Shown here: piece by piece, positions 1 to 7,940 of the stretch
Layout: every line of letters starts with the position of its first letter
Position numbering within the stretch: position 1 is the stretch's first letter
Assembly (NCBI GenBank): GCA_002154585.1
Contig: MUNG01000092.1
Coordinates: 1-50,040, forward strand
DNA length: 50,040 nucleotides
Source: Streptomyces pseudogriseolus
GTDB taxonomy: Bacteria; Actinomycetota; Actinomycetes; Streptomycetales; Streptomycetaceae
Direction: 5' to 3'
Notes under the pieces: model-generated
The model's input: the letters and a program-made list of their open reading frames with translations, nothing else
Told to the model about the DNA's origin: nothing
Databases searched by the model: none
Position numbers and translations under genes: made by a program

Positions 1-456
1 GCCCCGGCCGATCATCCACTTGTTGACCGGCGTGGTGACCAGCAGGGCGACGGCGAAACCGCCGAGCAGGGCGTACCAGAACAGCCCCTCGGACAGCTGG
101 GCGTCCATCGCCCCCGGGGTGAGCGCGATGACGGCGTTGTCGACCAGCTCCATCACCGCGATGGAGACGGTGTCGGCGGCCAGCGCGATCGTCACGGCGG
201 CCTTCAAGGACACCTCGGCGCGCACGACGGCGAAGAGGGTGAAGGAGTAGCCGAAGACGAACGCGAGCCCGATGGCCAGGACCATGGTCGGGACGTTGCC
301 CCACGCCAGGGACGTGCCGATGGCCATGCCGAGGATCTCGCCGACGGCACAGCCGAGCAGGCAGTGCAGCGTCGCCCGGACCGCCGTCGACCAGGTCGCG
401 CCGGGCGGCGCGCCGTGCCCGGCGCCGGTGTGGTGGTGATGTGTGGCGTGGTCCAT
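1..456 (-). CDS. DUF4396 domain membrane protein (3' end outside window)
   Basis: The reverse strand reads a His-rich start (MDHATHHHTGAGHG) followed by about four hydrophobic segments, including LLGCAVGEILGMAIG, VLAIGLAFVFGYSFTLF and a distal VNKWMIGRG, which I recognise as the DUF4396 family of small membrane proteins. Function is unknown; relatives often sit near metal or copper genes. I chose ATG 456 rather than the in-frame ATG at 465 because a GGGGG ribosome site lies at suitable spacing only for 456. The stop codon lies left of the window, so the gene is partial. A CsoR-like palindrome 64 bp upstream suggests control by a copper or persulfide sensor of the CsoR family. Confidence 0.8.
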   Translation of the reverse strand, partial: MDHATHHHHTGAGHGAPPGATWSTAVRATLHCLLGCAVGEILGMAIGTSLAWGNVPTMVLAIGLAFVFGYSFTLFAVVRAEVSLKAAVTIALAADTVSIAVMELVDNAVIALTPGAMDAQLSEGLFWYALLGGFAVALLVTTPVNKWMIGRG

Positions 457-519
457 GAACCTCATCCCCCTTCGCTGCGTCACGGGGACGGTGCCGTCCC
501 CACGCACACCCGGAACCAT

Positions 520-536
520 ATACCCCCCTGGGGTAT
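520..536. promoter_or_regulatory. CsoR/CstR-type operator
   Basis: ATACCCCCCTGGGGTAT is a perfect 7-3-7 inverted repeat upstream of the DUF4396 gene. It matches the ATACCC-N-GGGTAT form bound by CsoR-family repressors. Similar palindromes occur at 9170, 9235, 9272 and 15610, inside the island. No CsoR gene lies next to this copy, so the regulator would act in trans. Confidence 0.7.
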
Positions 537-570
537 TCCCGTCAGGTGTGATTCCTCTCCGTCGGGCTCG

Positions 571-1449
571 TCACCGGGCCAACAGGTCCCGGATCGCCGC
601 CGTCACCTCCTCGGGCGCCTCCTCGGCCATGAAGTGCCCGGCCTCGGTCAGCCGGTGGTCCAGGTCCGGCGCCCAGGCCCGCCACACCGCCGAGGCGTCG
701 TAGCCCAGCCGGGCGCCCCAGTCCTGCTGGAGGACCGTCACCGACATGGTGAGCCGGGTACCCGCGTCCAGGTCGGCCCGGTCGTGCTCGATGTCGACGG
801 TCGCGGAGGCCCGGTAGTCGGCGACGATCGACGGCACCGCCGCGCTGCTCGCCCGCAGGTACGCGGCCCGCACGTCCGGCGGCAGCGTGTCCGGTCCGCC
901 CGCCCAGGCGTCGAGGAACGACCCGAAGAAGGCGTCCGCGCTCCCCGCGATCATCGTCTCCGGAAGCCCGGGCGGCTGCGCCATCAGATACAGGTGGAAG
1001 GCGACCGCCGCGGAGACGCCGTGCAGCACGTCCCACATGTCCAGCGTCGGCACGACGTCGAGGATGCCGAGGTGGGTGACGGTCCCCGGGTGGTCGAGCC
1101 CGGCCCGGAAGGCGACGAGGGCTCCCCGGTCGTGCCCGACGAAGGCGAAACGGTCGTGACCGAGCGCGGCGGCCAGCGCCACGACGTCGGCCGCCATGGT
1201 GCGCTTGGCGTAGACGCCGGAGCTGTCGGCGGCCGGCTTGTCGCTGGCGCCGTAACCGCGCAGGTCGGGGCAGATCACGGTGTGCCGCTCGGCGAGCCGC
1301 TCGGCGACGTGCCGCCACATGAGGTGGGTCTGCGGGAACCCGTGCAGCAGCACGACGGGGCTGCCGTGCCCGCCGACGGCCGCCGCCAGCTCGACGCCGT
1401 CCACGCCGGGCAGCCGGAGGTACTCGAAGCCGGGAAGGGTGGGTGTCAT
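571..1449 (-). CDS. alpha/beta hydrolase, haloacetate dehalogenase/epoxide hydrolase type
   Basis: The 292-residue cytoplasmic protein has the oxyanion motif HGFPQ (residues 36-40), the strand motif DLRGYGASDKP, a nucleophile elbow GHDRGA with Asp107, and a C-terminal catalytic His272 in EAGHFMAEE. An Asp nucleophile in GHDRG is typical of haloacetate dehalogenases and soluble epoxide hydrolases rather than esterases, so substrates are probably halogenated acids or epoxides. It is divergent from the BTAD regulator that starts at 1599. Length is normal for the family. The exact substrate cannot be told from sequence. Confidence 0.88.
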   Translation of the reverse strand: MTPTLPGFEYLRLPGVDGVELAAAVGGHGSPVVLLHGFPQTHLMWRHVAERLAERHTVICPDLRGYGASDKPAADSSGVYAKRTMAADVVALAAALGHDRFAFVGHDRGALVAFRAGLDHPGTVTHLGILDVVPTLDMWDVLHGVSAAVAFHLYLMAQPPGLPETMIAGSADAFFGSFLDAWAGGPDTLPPDVRAAYLRASSAAVPSIVADYRASATVDIEHDRADLDAGTRLTMSVTVLQQDWGARLGYDASAVWRAWAPDLDHRLTEAGHFMAEEAPEEVTAAIRDLLAR

Positions 1450-1523
1450 GGGGTGGTGCGCCCTTTTCTTCGGGGGTGGTGGATACCGGAGCAGCGTGGG
1501 GCACGTCGATGAGCAACGGATCA

Positions 1524-1565
1524 GTACGCCCGACCGGGGGCTCGGTACGCCCGGCTCGGTACGCC
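1524..1565 (+). repeat. three GTACGCC direct repeats in a divergent promoter region
   Basis: GTACGCC occurs at 1524-1530, 1545-1551 and 1559-1565. The last two lie in longer copies of CTCGGTACGCC, 14 bp apart, and the first is 21 bp before the second. They lie between the divergent hydrolase (571-1449) and the BTAD regulator (1599-3539), so they may be binding sites for that regulator. This is inference; SARP repeats are usually spaced 11 or 22 bp. Confidence 0.4.
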
Positions 1566-1598
1566 GGAGTGGGGGCGCGCACCCGCAGGATGGACACC

Positions 1599-3539
1599 AT
1601 GCGCATCGACGTCCTCGGCGCCGTCCGGGCCTTCCGCGACGACGGCAGTCCCGTCCCCCTCGGCGGGCCCCGCCACCGTGAGGTCCTCGGGCGTCTCGTC
1701 GCCGCCGAGGGGCGGATGGTCACCACCGAGACGCTCGTCGACGACCTGTGGGCCGATCAGCCGCCGGCCCGCGCCGTCGGCGCCCTGCGCACGTTCGTCG
1801 CCGCGCTGCGCCGTGCCCTCGAACCCGGCCGGCCGCCCCGCACCCCGTCCGGCGTCCTGGTCACCGAGGGTCCCGGCTACGCCCTGCGCGTGCCGCGCGA
1901 GGACGTCGACGTGCACCGCTTCCAGGACGTCCTGGCCCGCGCCCGGCGCACCCCCGGCGAGGTGACCGCGCTCGGTGAGGCGCTCGCGGCCTGGCGTGGC
2001 CCCGCCTACGCCGACGTGACCGGCTCCGCCTGGGCGGAACGCGAGCGGGTCCGGCTGGAGGAGCTGCGGGCGGAGGCCGTCGAGCTGCGCGCCCGCCTCC
2101 TCCTCGACCGGGGCGAGGGCTCCGGCCTGGTCACCGACCTGCGCGAGCACGTCGCCGGGCACCCGTGGCGCGAGCCCGCCTGGACGCTCCTCGCCCGCGC
2201 CCTGCACCACGCGGGCCGTCGCGCCGACGCGCTGGAAACCCTCCGCCGCGCCCGTACGGCCCTGGCCGACCAGCTCGGACTCGACCCGGGCGCCGACCTG
2301 CTGCGCCTGGAGACCGACATCCTGGGCGGGGCGGCCCTGTCCGCCGCCCCGGCCGCCACCTGGACCGGCCCCGGCGTCCCGCTGGGCCCGCGCACCACCG
2401 TGGACCTGGCCCGCACCCTCGCCCTGGCGGGCGGCGACGCGCTGGTCCGCTCCCGCAGCGACCGCCTCGCCGCGATCACGGCGGCGGAACGCACCGGTGA
2501 CCTCGCCCTCACCGCCCGGATCATCGGCGCGTACGACGTGCCGGCCCTGTGGAGCCGGGCCGACGACCCCGCGCAGTCCCGGGCGGTCGTCGAGGCCGCC
2601 GTCCGTACCCTCGCCGCGCTCGGTCCCCACGCCCCCGCCGACCTGACCGTGCGCCTGCTGGCGACGGTCGCGGTCGAGAGCCGCAGCGCAGGACTCACCC
2701 CGCCGGAGCGTGACCGGGCCCGGGACGCGGCTCGCCAAGCGGAGGCGCTGGCCCGGGACCTGGGCGATCCCGCCCTGCTGGCGTTCGCCCTCAACGGGGT
2801 GTTCCTGCAGTCCTTCACGCGCCCCGGGCTCGCGGCGGCACGCGACCGCACCGGCGCCGAGATCCTCGACCTGGCCACCGCGCACGACCTGCCCGCCTTC
2901 GCCGTGCTGGGCCGTCTCGTACGCCTCCAGTCCGCCTCCGCCCTCGGCGACCTGGACACGGCGTCCGCGCACGCGGAGGCCGCCGAACGGCTCGCCGCCG
3001 CCACCGAGGCGCCCCTCGTGCCCCTCCTCACGGCGTGGTTCCGGGCCCGGGTCGCGGCGGCCCGCAGCACCGAGCCGGGCGGACCGTCCCCCGCCACGGT
3101 CGCCGCGCACTACCGCACCGCCGACGAGGCCCTCCGCACGGCGGGCATGCCGGGCCTGCACCGCGGACTGCTCCCGCTCGCGCTGCTGGGCCTGCGTCTG
3201 CTGCACGGCCGGCCCGCGCCCGCCGACCCCCGCCTGGACTGGGGCCCGTACCGCCCCTGGACGGAACCCCTCCTCCTGCTCGACCAGGGCCGCGAGGCCC
3301 AGGCCCGCACCGCGCTCACCGCGGCCCCCGCACCACCGCCCGACCACACCCAGGAGGCGCTGTGGTGCCTGACCGCCCGCGCCGCCGTTCGCCTGGGCGA
3401 CCAGGACACCGCGGCCCGCGCCGCGACGGCCCTCCGCGACGCGCGCACCGAACATGCGGGCGCCGCCTCCGGCCTGCTGACCCTGGGCCCGGTGGCGACG
3501 TACCTGGAGGAGGCGGAGAGGTGCGCGGACACGCGGTGA
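1599..3539 (+). CDS. BTAD/SARP-like transcriptional regulator without an NB-ARC domain
   Basis: The 646-residue protein begins MRIDVLGAVRAFRDDG. It has an OmpR/PhoB-type winged helix (about residues 10-85, with GGPRHREVLGRLV and VDDLW) and then a bacterial transcriptional activation domain (about 90-240, ending LRRARTALADQLGLDPG). The remaining 400 residues are Ala/Leu-rich helical repeats resembling TPRs. No P-loop is visible, unlike AfsR. I prefer ATG 1599 because AGGATGGA lies about 5 bases upstream; ATG 1590 is the alternative. It is flanked by two hydrolases and probably regulates one or both. Confidence 0.85.
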   Translation: MRIDVLGAVRAFRDDGSPVPLGGPRHREVLGRLVAAEGRMVTTETLVDDLWADQPPARAVGALRTFVAALRRALEPGRPPRTPSGVLVTEGPGYALRVPREDVDVHRFQDVLARARRTPGEVTALGEALAAWRGPAYADVTGSAWAERERVRLEELRAEAVELRARLLLDRGEGSGLVTDLREHVAGHPWREPAWTLLARALHHAGRRADALETLRRARTALADQLGLDPGADLLRLETDILGGAALSAAPAATWTGPGVPLGPRTTVDLARTLALAGGDALVRSRSDRLAAITAAERTGDLALTARIIGAYDVPALWSRADDPAQSRAVVEAAVRTLAALGPHAPADLTVRLLATVAVESRSAGLTPPERDRARDAARQAEALARDLGDPALLAFALNGVFLQSFTRPGLAAARDRTGAEILDLATAHDLPAFAVLGRLVRLQSASALGDLDTASAHAEAAERLAAATEAPLVPLLTAWFRARVAAARSTEPGGPSPATVAAHYRTADEALRTAGMPGLHRGLLPLALLGLRLLHGRPAPADPRLDWGPYRPWTEPLLLLDQGREAQARTALTAAPAPPPDHTQEALWCLTARAAVRLGDQDTAARAATALRDARTEHAGAASGLLTLGPVATYLEEAERCADTR

Positions 3540-3600
3540 CCCCGCCTCCGGCGGCACGCGGGCCGTTGCACGCGGCGGACCCGGCCGACAGGATGTCTCC

Positions 3601-4434
3601 GTGTCCGCACCGCCTTCGGCCTTCGACCGTGCCTACGAGGAACTCCGCGCCCGATGGCCCGAGTTCACGGAGGAGCGTGACGTGGCCACTCCGTACGGGC
3701 CCACCCGGGTGCATGTGCACGGCCCGGCGGACGGCAGCCCTCTCGTGCTGCTGCCGGGCGGCTCCGCGACCGGCCTGGTGTGGTTCGCCAACGCCCCGGC
3801 GCTCGGCCGGCGGTTCCGGGTGCACGCGGTGGACCTGCTGGGCGACGCCGGCCGCACCGAACGCCGGGGCACCCCGCTGAAGGGCGCCGACGACCTCACG
3901 GCCTGGCTGGACGCGTTGCTCGACGGACTCGGGCTGACCCGTACGCACCTGTGCGGCCACTCCTACGGCGCCTGGCTGGCCACCCGGTACGCCCTGCACG
4001 CACCGCAGCGGATCGACCGGCTGGCCCTGGTGGACCCCACCCAGGTGTTCGCGGGTTTCCGCCCCGGCTACCTCCTGCGGGCGCTGCCCTCCGTGCTCCG
4101 CCCGAGCGAGTCCCGCGCCCGCGCCTTCCTGTCCTGGGAGACGGGAGACCGCCCCCTGGACGAGACCTGGCAGCGCCTCTACGCCCTCGCCACCACTGTC
4201 CCCGGCCGCAAGCTGGTCGTCGGCGGACGCCCCCGGGCCGCCGAACTCCGCATGCCGGTGCTGGTCCTGCTCGCCGGGCACAGCCGCACGCACGACGCGG
4301 CCAAGGTCGCCGCGAAGGCCCGCCGGTCCCTGCCGCGGGCCGAGGTGACGATCCTCCCCGAAGCCACCCACCACTCGCTCCCGCTCGCCGAGCCGGAGAA
4401 GTTGAACGACCACCTGCTCCGTTTCCTCGGCTGA
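3601..4434 (+). CDS. alpha/beta hydrolase
   Basis: This 277-residue protein starts at GTG, behind an AGGATG-like ribosome site. It shows LVLLPGGSATG (oxyanion loop), DLLGDAGRTER, a serine nucleophile elbow GHSYGAW with Ser121, and a C-terminal His in HHSLPL (residues 257-258). Serine as nucleophile separates it from the Asp-type hydrolase at 571-1449. It follows the BTAD regulator by 61 bases in the same direction and may be co-transcribed with it. The substrate is unknown; esterase or lactonase activity is plausible. Confidence 0.85.
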   Translation: MSAPPSAFDRAYEELRARWPEFTEERDVATPYGPTRVHVHGPADGSPLVLLPGGSATGLVWFANAPALGRRFRVHAVDLLGDAGRTERRGTPLKGADDLTAWLDALLDGLGLTRTHLCGHSYGAWLATRYALHAPQRIDRLALVDPTQVFAGFRPGYLLRALPSVLRPSESRARAFLSWETGDRPLDETWQRLYALATTVPGRKLVVGGRPRAAELRMPVLVLLAGHSRTHDAAKVAAKARRSLPRAEVTILPEATHHSLPLAEPEKLNDHLLRFLG

Positions 4435-4457
4435 CCGTCACCTCGCGCCCGTATGCT
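4431..4457 (+). promoter_or_regulatory. putative leaderless promoter of the APH-family gene
   Basis: CTGACC (4431-4436), a 15-bp spacer and TATGCT (4452-4457) lie 7 bases before ATG 4465, and there is no ribosome site. This layout is typical of leaderless actinobacterial transcripts. The spacer is slightly short. Confidence 0.4.
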
Positions 4458-4464
4458 GCCCCGC

Positions 4465-5427
4465 ATGGGGGCCACGACCGAGGACGCGACCGAACACTCC
4501 TGGTCCGCGACCCGCGCCTGGGTGGAGAAGACCCTGTCCGCGGGGGAACGCATCGAGCGGGTGGACCGCCTGCGCGGCGGCTGGACCTCCGCGATGCGCG
4601 GCCTGCACATCACCGGCCCGGACGGTCCCCGCTCCCTGGTACTGCGCTCCTTCGTGAAGCCGTTCTTCGTACGGCACGCCGAGGGCCTGCTGAACCGCGA
4701 GGCGGACATCCTGCGCCTGCTCGCCGCCACGGACGTCCCGGCGGCCACGCTCGTCGCGGTGGACGCGACCGCCCGGCACTGCGACCACCCGTCCCTGCTG
4801 ATGACCCGGCTCCCGGGAGCCGTCCGCCTGCACGACGAGGGCGCGGGGATCCGGGCCGACGAGCTGGCCCGCCTCCTCGTCAGCGTCCACCGCCTCCGGG
4901 TGCCCGCGCCTCGCCGTCCGCGCCGGTACCAGGCGTGGGCCTCCCCGGACCACGTGACGCCGCCCGCGACCACCCGTCGCCCCGAACTGTGGCGCAGGGC
5001 CGCCGACGTGATCCGCCGTGAACCTCCGCCCTACGAGGGCCGCTTCCTGCACCGGGACTTCCACCCGGGCAACGTCCTCCTCACCGGCCCCGACGACGCC
5101 CCGCGGGTCAGCGGTGTCGTCGACTGGGTGGAGACGTCCTGGGGACCGGCCGACCTGGACGTCGCCCACTGCGCGACCGCCCTCGCCCTGCTGCACGGCG
5201 CCCCCGTCGGCATGGACTTCGCCGACCGCTACACCACCGCCGGCGGCACCCTCACCCCGGACCCCCGGTCCCACCTCTACTGGCGCTGCCTGGACACCCT
5301 GGGCTACGGCGACGCGGAGAAGGTCGCGGCCCCCTGGCGCGCCCTCGGCCGCACCGACCTGACCCCGGAGGTCCTCACCAGCCGCCTGGAGGACTACCTG
5401 GACGCCTTGTTCACCCGGTACGGCTGA
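4465..5427 (+). CDS. aminoglycoside phosphotransferase (APH) family protein
   Basis: The protein is about 320 residues. The kinase-like catalytic loop is LHRDFHPGNVLL with His196, Asp198 and Asn203, followed by the metal-binding GVVDWVE with Asp220. The N-lobe has LVLRSFVKPFF. This fold includes drug phosphotransferases, choline kinases and many enzymes of unknown substrate, so resistance should not be assumed. ATG 4453 lies in frame four codons upstream, but TATGCT there reads better as a -10 box for a leaderless ATG 4465. It stands alone after the hydrolase and is followed by genes on the other strand. Confidence 0.85.
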   Translation: MGATTEDATEHSWSATRAWVEKTLSAGERIERVDRLRGGWTSAMRGLHITGPDGPRSLVLRSFVKPFFVRHAEGLLNREADILRLLAATDVPAATLVAVDATARHCDHPSLLMTRLPGAVRLHDEGAGIRADELARLLVSVHRLRVPAPRRPRRYQAWASPDHVTPPATTRRPELWRRAADVIRREPPPYEGRFLHRDFHPGNVLLTGPDDAPRVSGVVDWVETSWGPADLDVAHCATALALLHGAPVGMDFADRYTTAGGTLTPDPRSHLYWRCLDTLGYGDAEKVAAPWRALGRTDLTPEVLTSRLEDYLDALFTRYG

Positions 5428-5439
5428 ATCAGGCCCACC

Positions 5440-5523
5440 TCAACACCCTCGGCTCACGGCCACACCGGGCGTTCTCGACGGGCCCCGTACGGCGATCAGG
5501 TCGACGAGGCTCGCGGTTGTCAT
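5440..5523 (-). CDS. 27-residue micro-ORF
   Basis: ATG 5523 is preceded by CAGGAG at good spacing on the reverse strand and opens MTTASLVDLIAVRG, ending at TGA 5440. It lies directly downstream of the DUF1330 gene (stop 5548) on the same strand. It may be the truncated 5' end of a lost gene or a real small peptide. I do not recognise it. Confidence 0.3.
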   Translation of the reverse strand: MTTASLVDLIAVRGPSRTPGVAVSRGC

Positions 5524-5547
5524 CGGCGACTCCTGTGTGGGGTTGCG

Positions 5548-5841
5548 TCAGTCGAGGCCCTCGACGATGCGGAAGTCGCGCTCCACGCCGTCGGCGAGGG
5601 CGGCCAGCGCCTCCTGGTAGGCCGCGCTCTCGCGTGCCGCGACGGCCTGCTCGAAGCTGTCGAACTCGACGAGGACCGTGCGTTCGGCGATGCCGGCGTC
5701 GTACGCCTTCACCCGGCCGCCGCGGACGAGGGTCCGGGCGCCCCAGGGGCGGAGGGCCGAACGGGCCAGTTCGTTGTAGGCGGCCAGCTTCTCGGGGTCC
5801 GCGATGGTGCGGTAGACGCTGACCCAGTAGCCCTTGGGCAT
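5548..5841 (-). CDS. DUF1330 domain protein
   Basis: The 97-residue protein begins MPKGYWVSVYRTIADPEK and contains ARTLVRGGRV, ERTVLVEF and a terminal DFRIVEGLD. These are hallmarks of DUF1330, a dimeric alpha-beta barrel (ferredoxin-like) family related to antibiotic biosynthesis monooxygenases. No catalytic role is established. It follows the MFS transporter gene on the same strand by about 30 bases, so it is probably the last main gene of the operon that begins with the AhpD-like gene at 7856 and is controlled by the HxlR repressor. Confidence 0.85.
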   Translation of the reverse strand: MPKGYWVSVYRTIADPEKLAAYNELARSALRPWGARTLVRGGRVKAYDAGIAERTVLVEFDSFEQAVAARESAAYQEALAALADGVERDFRIVEGLD

Positions 5842-5874
5842 GGAACCTCCAGTGTGGCAATGAGTGGATCCGAC

Positions 5875-7275
5875 TTACGGGTTGGTCCTGGACGGGCGGC
5901 GGCGGGCGAGAGCGAGGCTGGTCAGCGCCGTGATCGCCATGGCGCCGATGCCGGCCAGCGCCGCGGTGGTGTAGGCGCTGTCGTCCGGGACGAGGCGGCC
6001 GGGGCCGGTGCCCGCGGCGAGGGTCAGGCCGCCGGTGGCGCTGCCCAGGGAGTAACCGACGCTGCGGACGACGAAGTTGAAGCTCATGGCGCTCGAGGTC
6101 TCGCTCTTGGGTGTGACGGCCAGGATGACGCCGGGCATCGCGGCCGAGAAGCCGCCGACGCCGAAGCCGAGCACGCCCATCGCCACGAACAGTTCGGCCA
6201 GGTCCGACCGGGCCGCCGCGAACAGGGCGAACCCGCCGCCGACCACGACCGCGCTGCCGGCGAGGAGCAGGGGGTCGGCGATCCGTTTCCGAACCCGGGG
6301 TGTGAGCTTGCCGGCGACGAACCCGAGCACCGAGAAGGGGATGAGGACCAGCCCGGCGACGAAGGTCGTCAGCCCGAAGCCGTAGCCGGCGCCCTGCGGC
6401 GTCTGCGCGTACCGGGTGATGAGCGTGAGCAGGAGGTACATGCCGACACCGCCGACGAACGTGGCGAGGTTCGCCCCGGCGACCGCCGGGTGCCGCACCG
6501 CCCGTACGTCCACCAGGGGCGTCGTGCTGCGCAGCTCGACCACGGCCCAGACGCGGAGCAGTACCCCCGCGACGACGGCCAGGCCCGCCGCCACGGCGAG
6601 GTGCCGGCTCCACAGACTCCGTTCGCCGGCGAGGAACAGCACCAGGAACAGCGCGGCGGCCAGGACGGCCGCGCCTGCCACGTCCACGCGGGCGGAGCGG
6701 CCTTCGGGAGCTTCGGGTATGGAGCGCCACGCGGTCAGGAGGGCGGCGGCGGTGACGACCAGGCCGAGGCCGTACGCGGCCCGTACCCCGCCGAGTTCGG
6801 CGAGCAGTGCGGCCAGTGGGTAACCGACGCCGACCCCCATGATGGAGACCACCGAGATCAGGGCGATCACGGCCGCGCCGCGCTCCTCGGGGAGATGGTC
6901 CCGGGCCACGCCCATCATCAGCGCCGTCAGTCCCAGCCCGACGCCCTGGGCCGCCCTGCCGGCAAGCAGCCACGCGAACGGCAGCGGCAGCACGGTGAGC
7001 GCGCTGCCCGCGACGACGACCGCCAGCGTGACGAGGATCGTGGCCCGCCGGTGGGGGCCGGCGCCGAGCCGGCCCAGGACCGGCGTGGCGACGGCACCGC
7101 TGAGCAGCGCGACGGTCAGTGTCCACTGCGCGCTGCCCAGCGAGACGTGGAACGTGGTCGCCACGCTGGTGATGAGCGGTGCCCCGATGCTGCCGACCGC
7201 CGCCACGACCAGAGCGATGCACATCAGCGAGGGGACCAGCAGCCGCGCCTCGGAGCGCTCCCGGGCGCTGCTCAC
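5875..7275 (-). CDS. MFS transporter, DHA2-like (about 14 membrane segments)
   Basis: This is a 466-residue hydrophobic protein. It begins VSSARERSEARLLVPSLMC and has an MFS motif A variant (GRLGAGPHRRATI) after helix 2. The numerous helices and about 465 residues fit a DHA2 drug/proton antiporter. The GTG start at 7275 overlaps the stop of the upstream AhpD-like gene (7272-7274), so the two are translationally coupled. The reading frame stays open far upstream to 7932, but that extension lies over the AhpD-like gene and is not coding. It probably exports the compound sensed by the HxlR regulator at 7941. Confidence 0.85.
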   Translation of the reverse strand: MSSARERSEARLLVPSLMCIALVVAAVGSIGAPLITSVATTFHVSLGSAQWTLTVALLSGAVATPVLGRLGAGPHRRATILVTLAVVVAGSALTVLPLPFAWLLAGRAAQGVGLGLTALMMGVARDHLPEERGAAVIALISVVSIMGVGVGYPLAALLAELGGVRAAYGLGLVVTAAALLTAWRSIPEAPEGRSARVDVAGAAVLAAALFLVLFLAGERSLWSRHLAVAAGLAVVAGVLLRVWAVVELRSTTPLVDVRAVRHPAVAGANLATFVGGVGMYLLLTLITRYAQTPQGAGYGFGLTTFVAGLVLIPFSVLGFVAGKLTPRVRKRIADPLLLAGSAVVVGGGFALFAAARSDLAELFVAMGVLGFGVGGFSAAMPGVILAVTPKSETSSAMSFNFVVRSVGYSLGSATGGLTLAAGTGPGRLVPDDSAYTTAALAGIGAMAITALTSLALARRRPSRTNP

Positions 7276-7856
7276 CGGTCGGTCGTGGTCGTCGCGGGAA
7301 GGAGGCCGGCGAAGCGAGGCGCGCCGGGCTCGTACGGCAGGCGCGTGGCGCGCGCGGCGAAGCTGACGGCGTGGTACCAGCCGCACAGCAGCAGCAGATC
7401 GAGCAGCTGGAGCTCGTCGAAGACCGACGCGAGTCGTGTCCACAGCGCGTCGTCGATGTCGGAACGCTCGTGCAGCGCGTCCACGGCGAGGATGAGCAGC
7501 CGCTCCCGCTCGGCCGTCCAGCACGCGTCGGCGGGGCCGCCGTGCACCAGGGACGCCGCCTGCTCGCGCGTGAGCTCGACCCGCTCCGCGAACGTCATCA
7601 TGTGCACACCCCACTCGTACTCGCAGCCGCACAGCGCGCACGTCCGGTCGATGACGATCTCGCGCTCCCTCAGGGACAGGGTCAGCCGGCGGCCCAGCTC
7701 GTAGCGCCCCCACCCGTGCATCGCGCCGGCCATCGGGAGGTTCCTGGCGAACATCCGGAACAGACCGATCGGCGGCGCGTCCCCGGGCATCATGCGCGCG
7801 AGGAGCGTGCGGGCCTCGTCGGTGTACGGCGGTTGGAGCAGAGCTATGCGCGGCAT
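7272..7856 (-). CDS. carboxymuconolactone decarboxylase/AhpD-like protein
   Basis: The 194-residue protein has the redox motif RTCALCGCEYEWGVH (Cys73, Cys76, Cys78, His85), which fits the CxxC-x-H site of the AhpD/CMD superfamily. Such proteins reduce peroxides or act as thiol-dependent lyases. An extra Cys within the motif is unusual. The start ATG 7856 follows a GGGAGC site. It begins an operon with the MFS transporter and sits beside two GTTTCGGAWAACGAAAC palindromes, divergent from an HxlR regulator. HxlR proteins often sense quinones, aldehydes or electrophiles, consistent with a detoxification role. Confidence 0.82.
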   Translation of the reverse strand: MPRIALLQPPYTDEARTLLARMMPGDAPPIGLFRMFARNLPMAGAMHGWGRYELGRRLTLSLREREIVIDRTCALCGCEYEWGVHMMTFAERVELTREQAASLVHGGPADACWTAERERLLILAVDALHERSDIDDALWTRLASVFDELQLLDLLLLCGWYHAVSFAARATRLPYEPGAPRFAGLLPATTTTDR

Positions 7857-7875
7857 CGGAGCTCCCGTCGAGGTT

Positions 7876-7892
7876 GTTTCGGAAAACGAAAC
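7876..7892. promoter_or_regulatory. HxlR-type operator, copy 1
   Basis: GTTTCGGAAAACGAAAC is an inverted repeat (6-5-6) just upstream of the AhpD-like gene. It differs at one base from copy 2 at 7912-7928, and their centres are 36 bp apart. It probably binds the HxlR protein encoded at 7941. Confidence 0.72.
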
Positions 7893-7911
7893 GCGCATGC
7901 CGGATGCTAGT

Positions 7912-7928
7912 GTTTCGGATAACGAAAC
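7912..7928. promoter_or_regulatory. HxlR-type operator, copy 2
   Basis: GTTTCGGATAACGAAAC overlaps a TAGTGT -10-like box (7908-7913) of the HxlR gene, which predicts autorepression. It is the partner of the palindrome at 7876-7892. Confidence 0.72.
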
Positions 7929-7940
7929 ACAAGGAGGGTC

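Noticed and set aside
542-1726. Long reverse-strand frame over the hydrolase and into the regulator
   Set aside because: It is Arg/Pro/Gly-rich with no family character and overlaps two well-supported genes; it is a high-GC shadow frame.
1521-3557. 678-codon reverse frame opposite the BTAD regulator
   Set aside because: Composition is typical of antisense GC-rich shadow (Gly/Arg/Gln), and the plus strand has clear domains.
4465-5427. Dedicated aminoglycoside resistance gene
   Set aside because: Only the general APH fold can be seen; many such proteins have other substrates and no resistance context is present.
5429-7222. 597-codon reverse frame across the DUF1330 and MFS genes
   Set aside because: Another frame of the same strand holds the real membrane protein; this one has no hydrophobic pattern.
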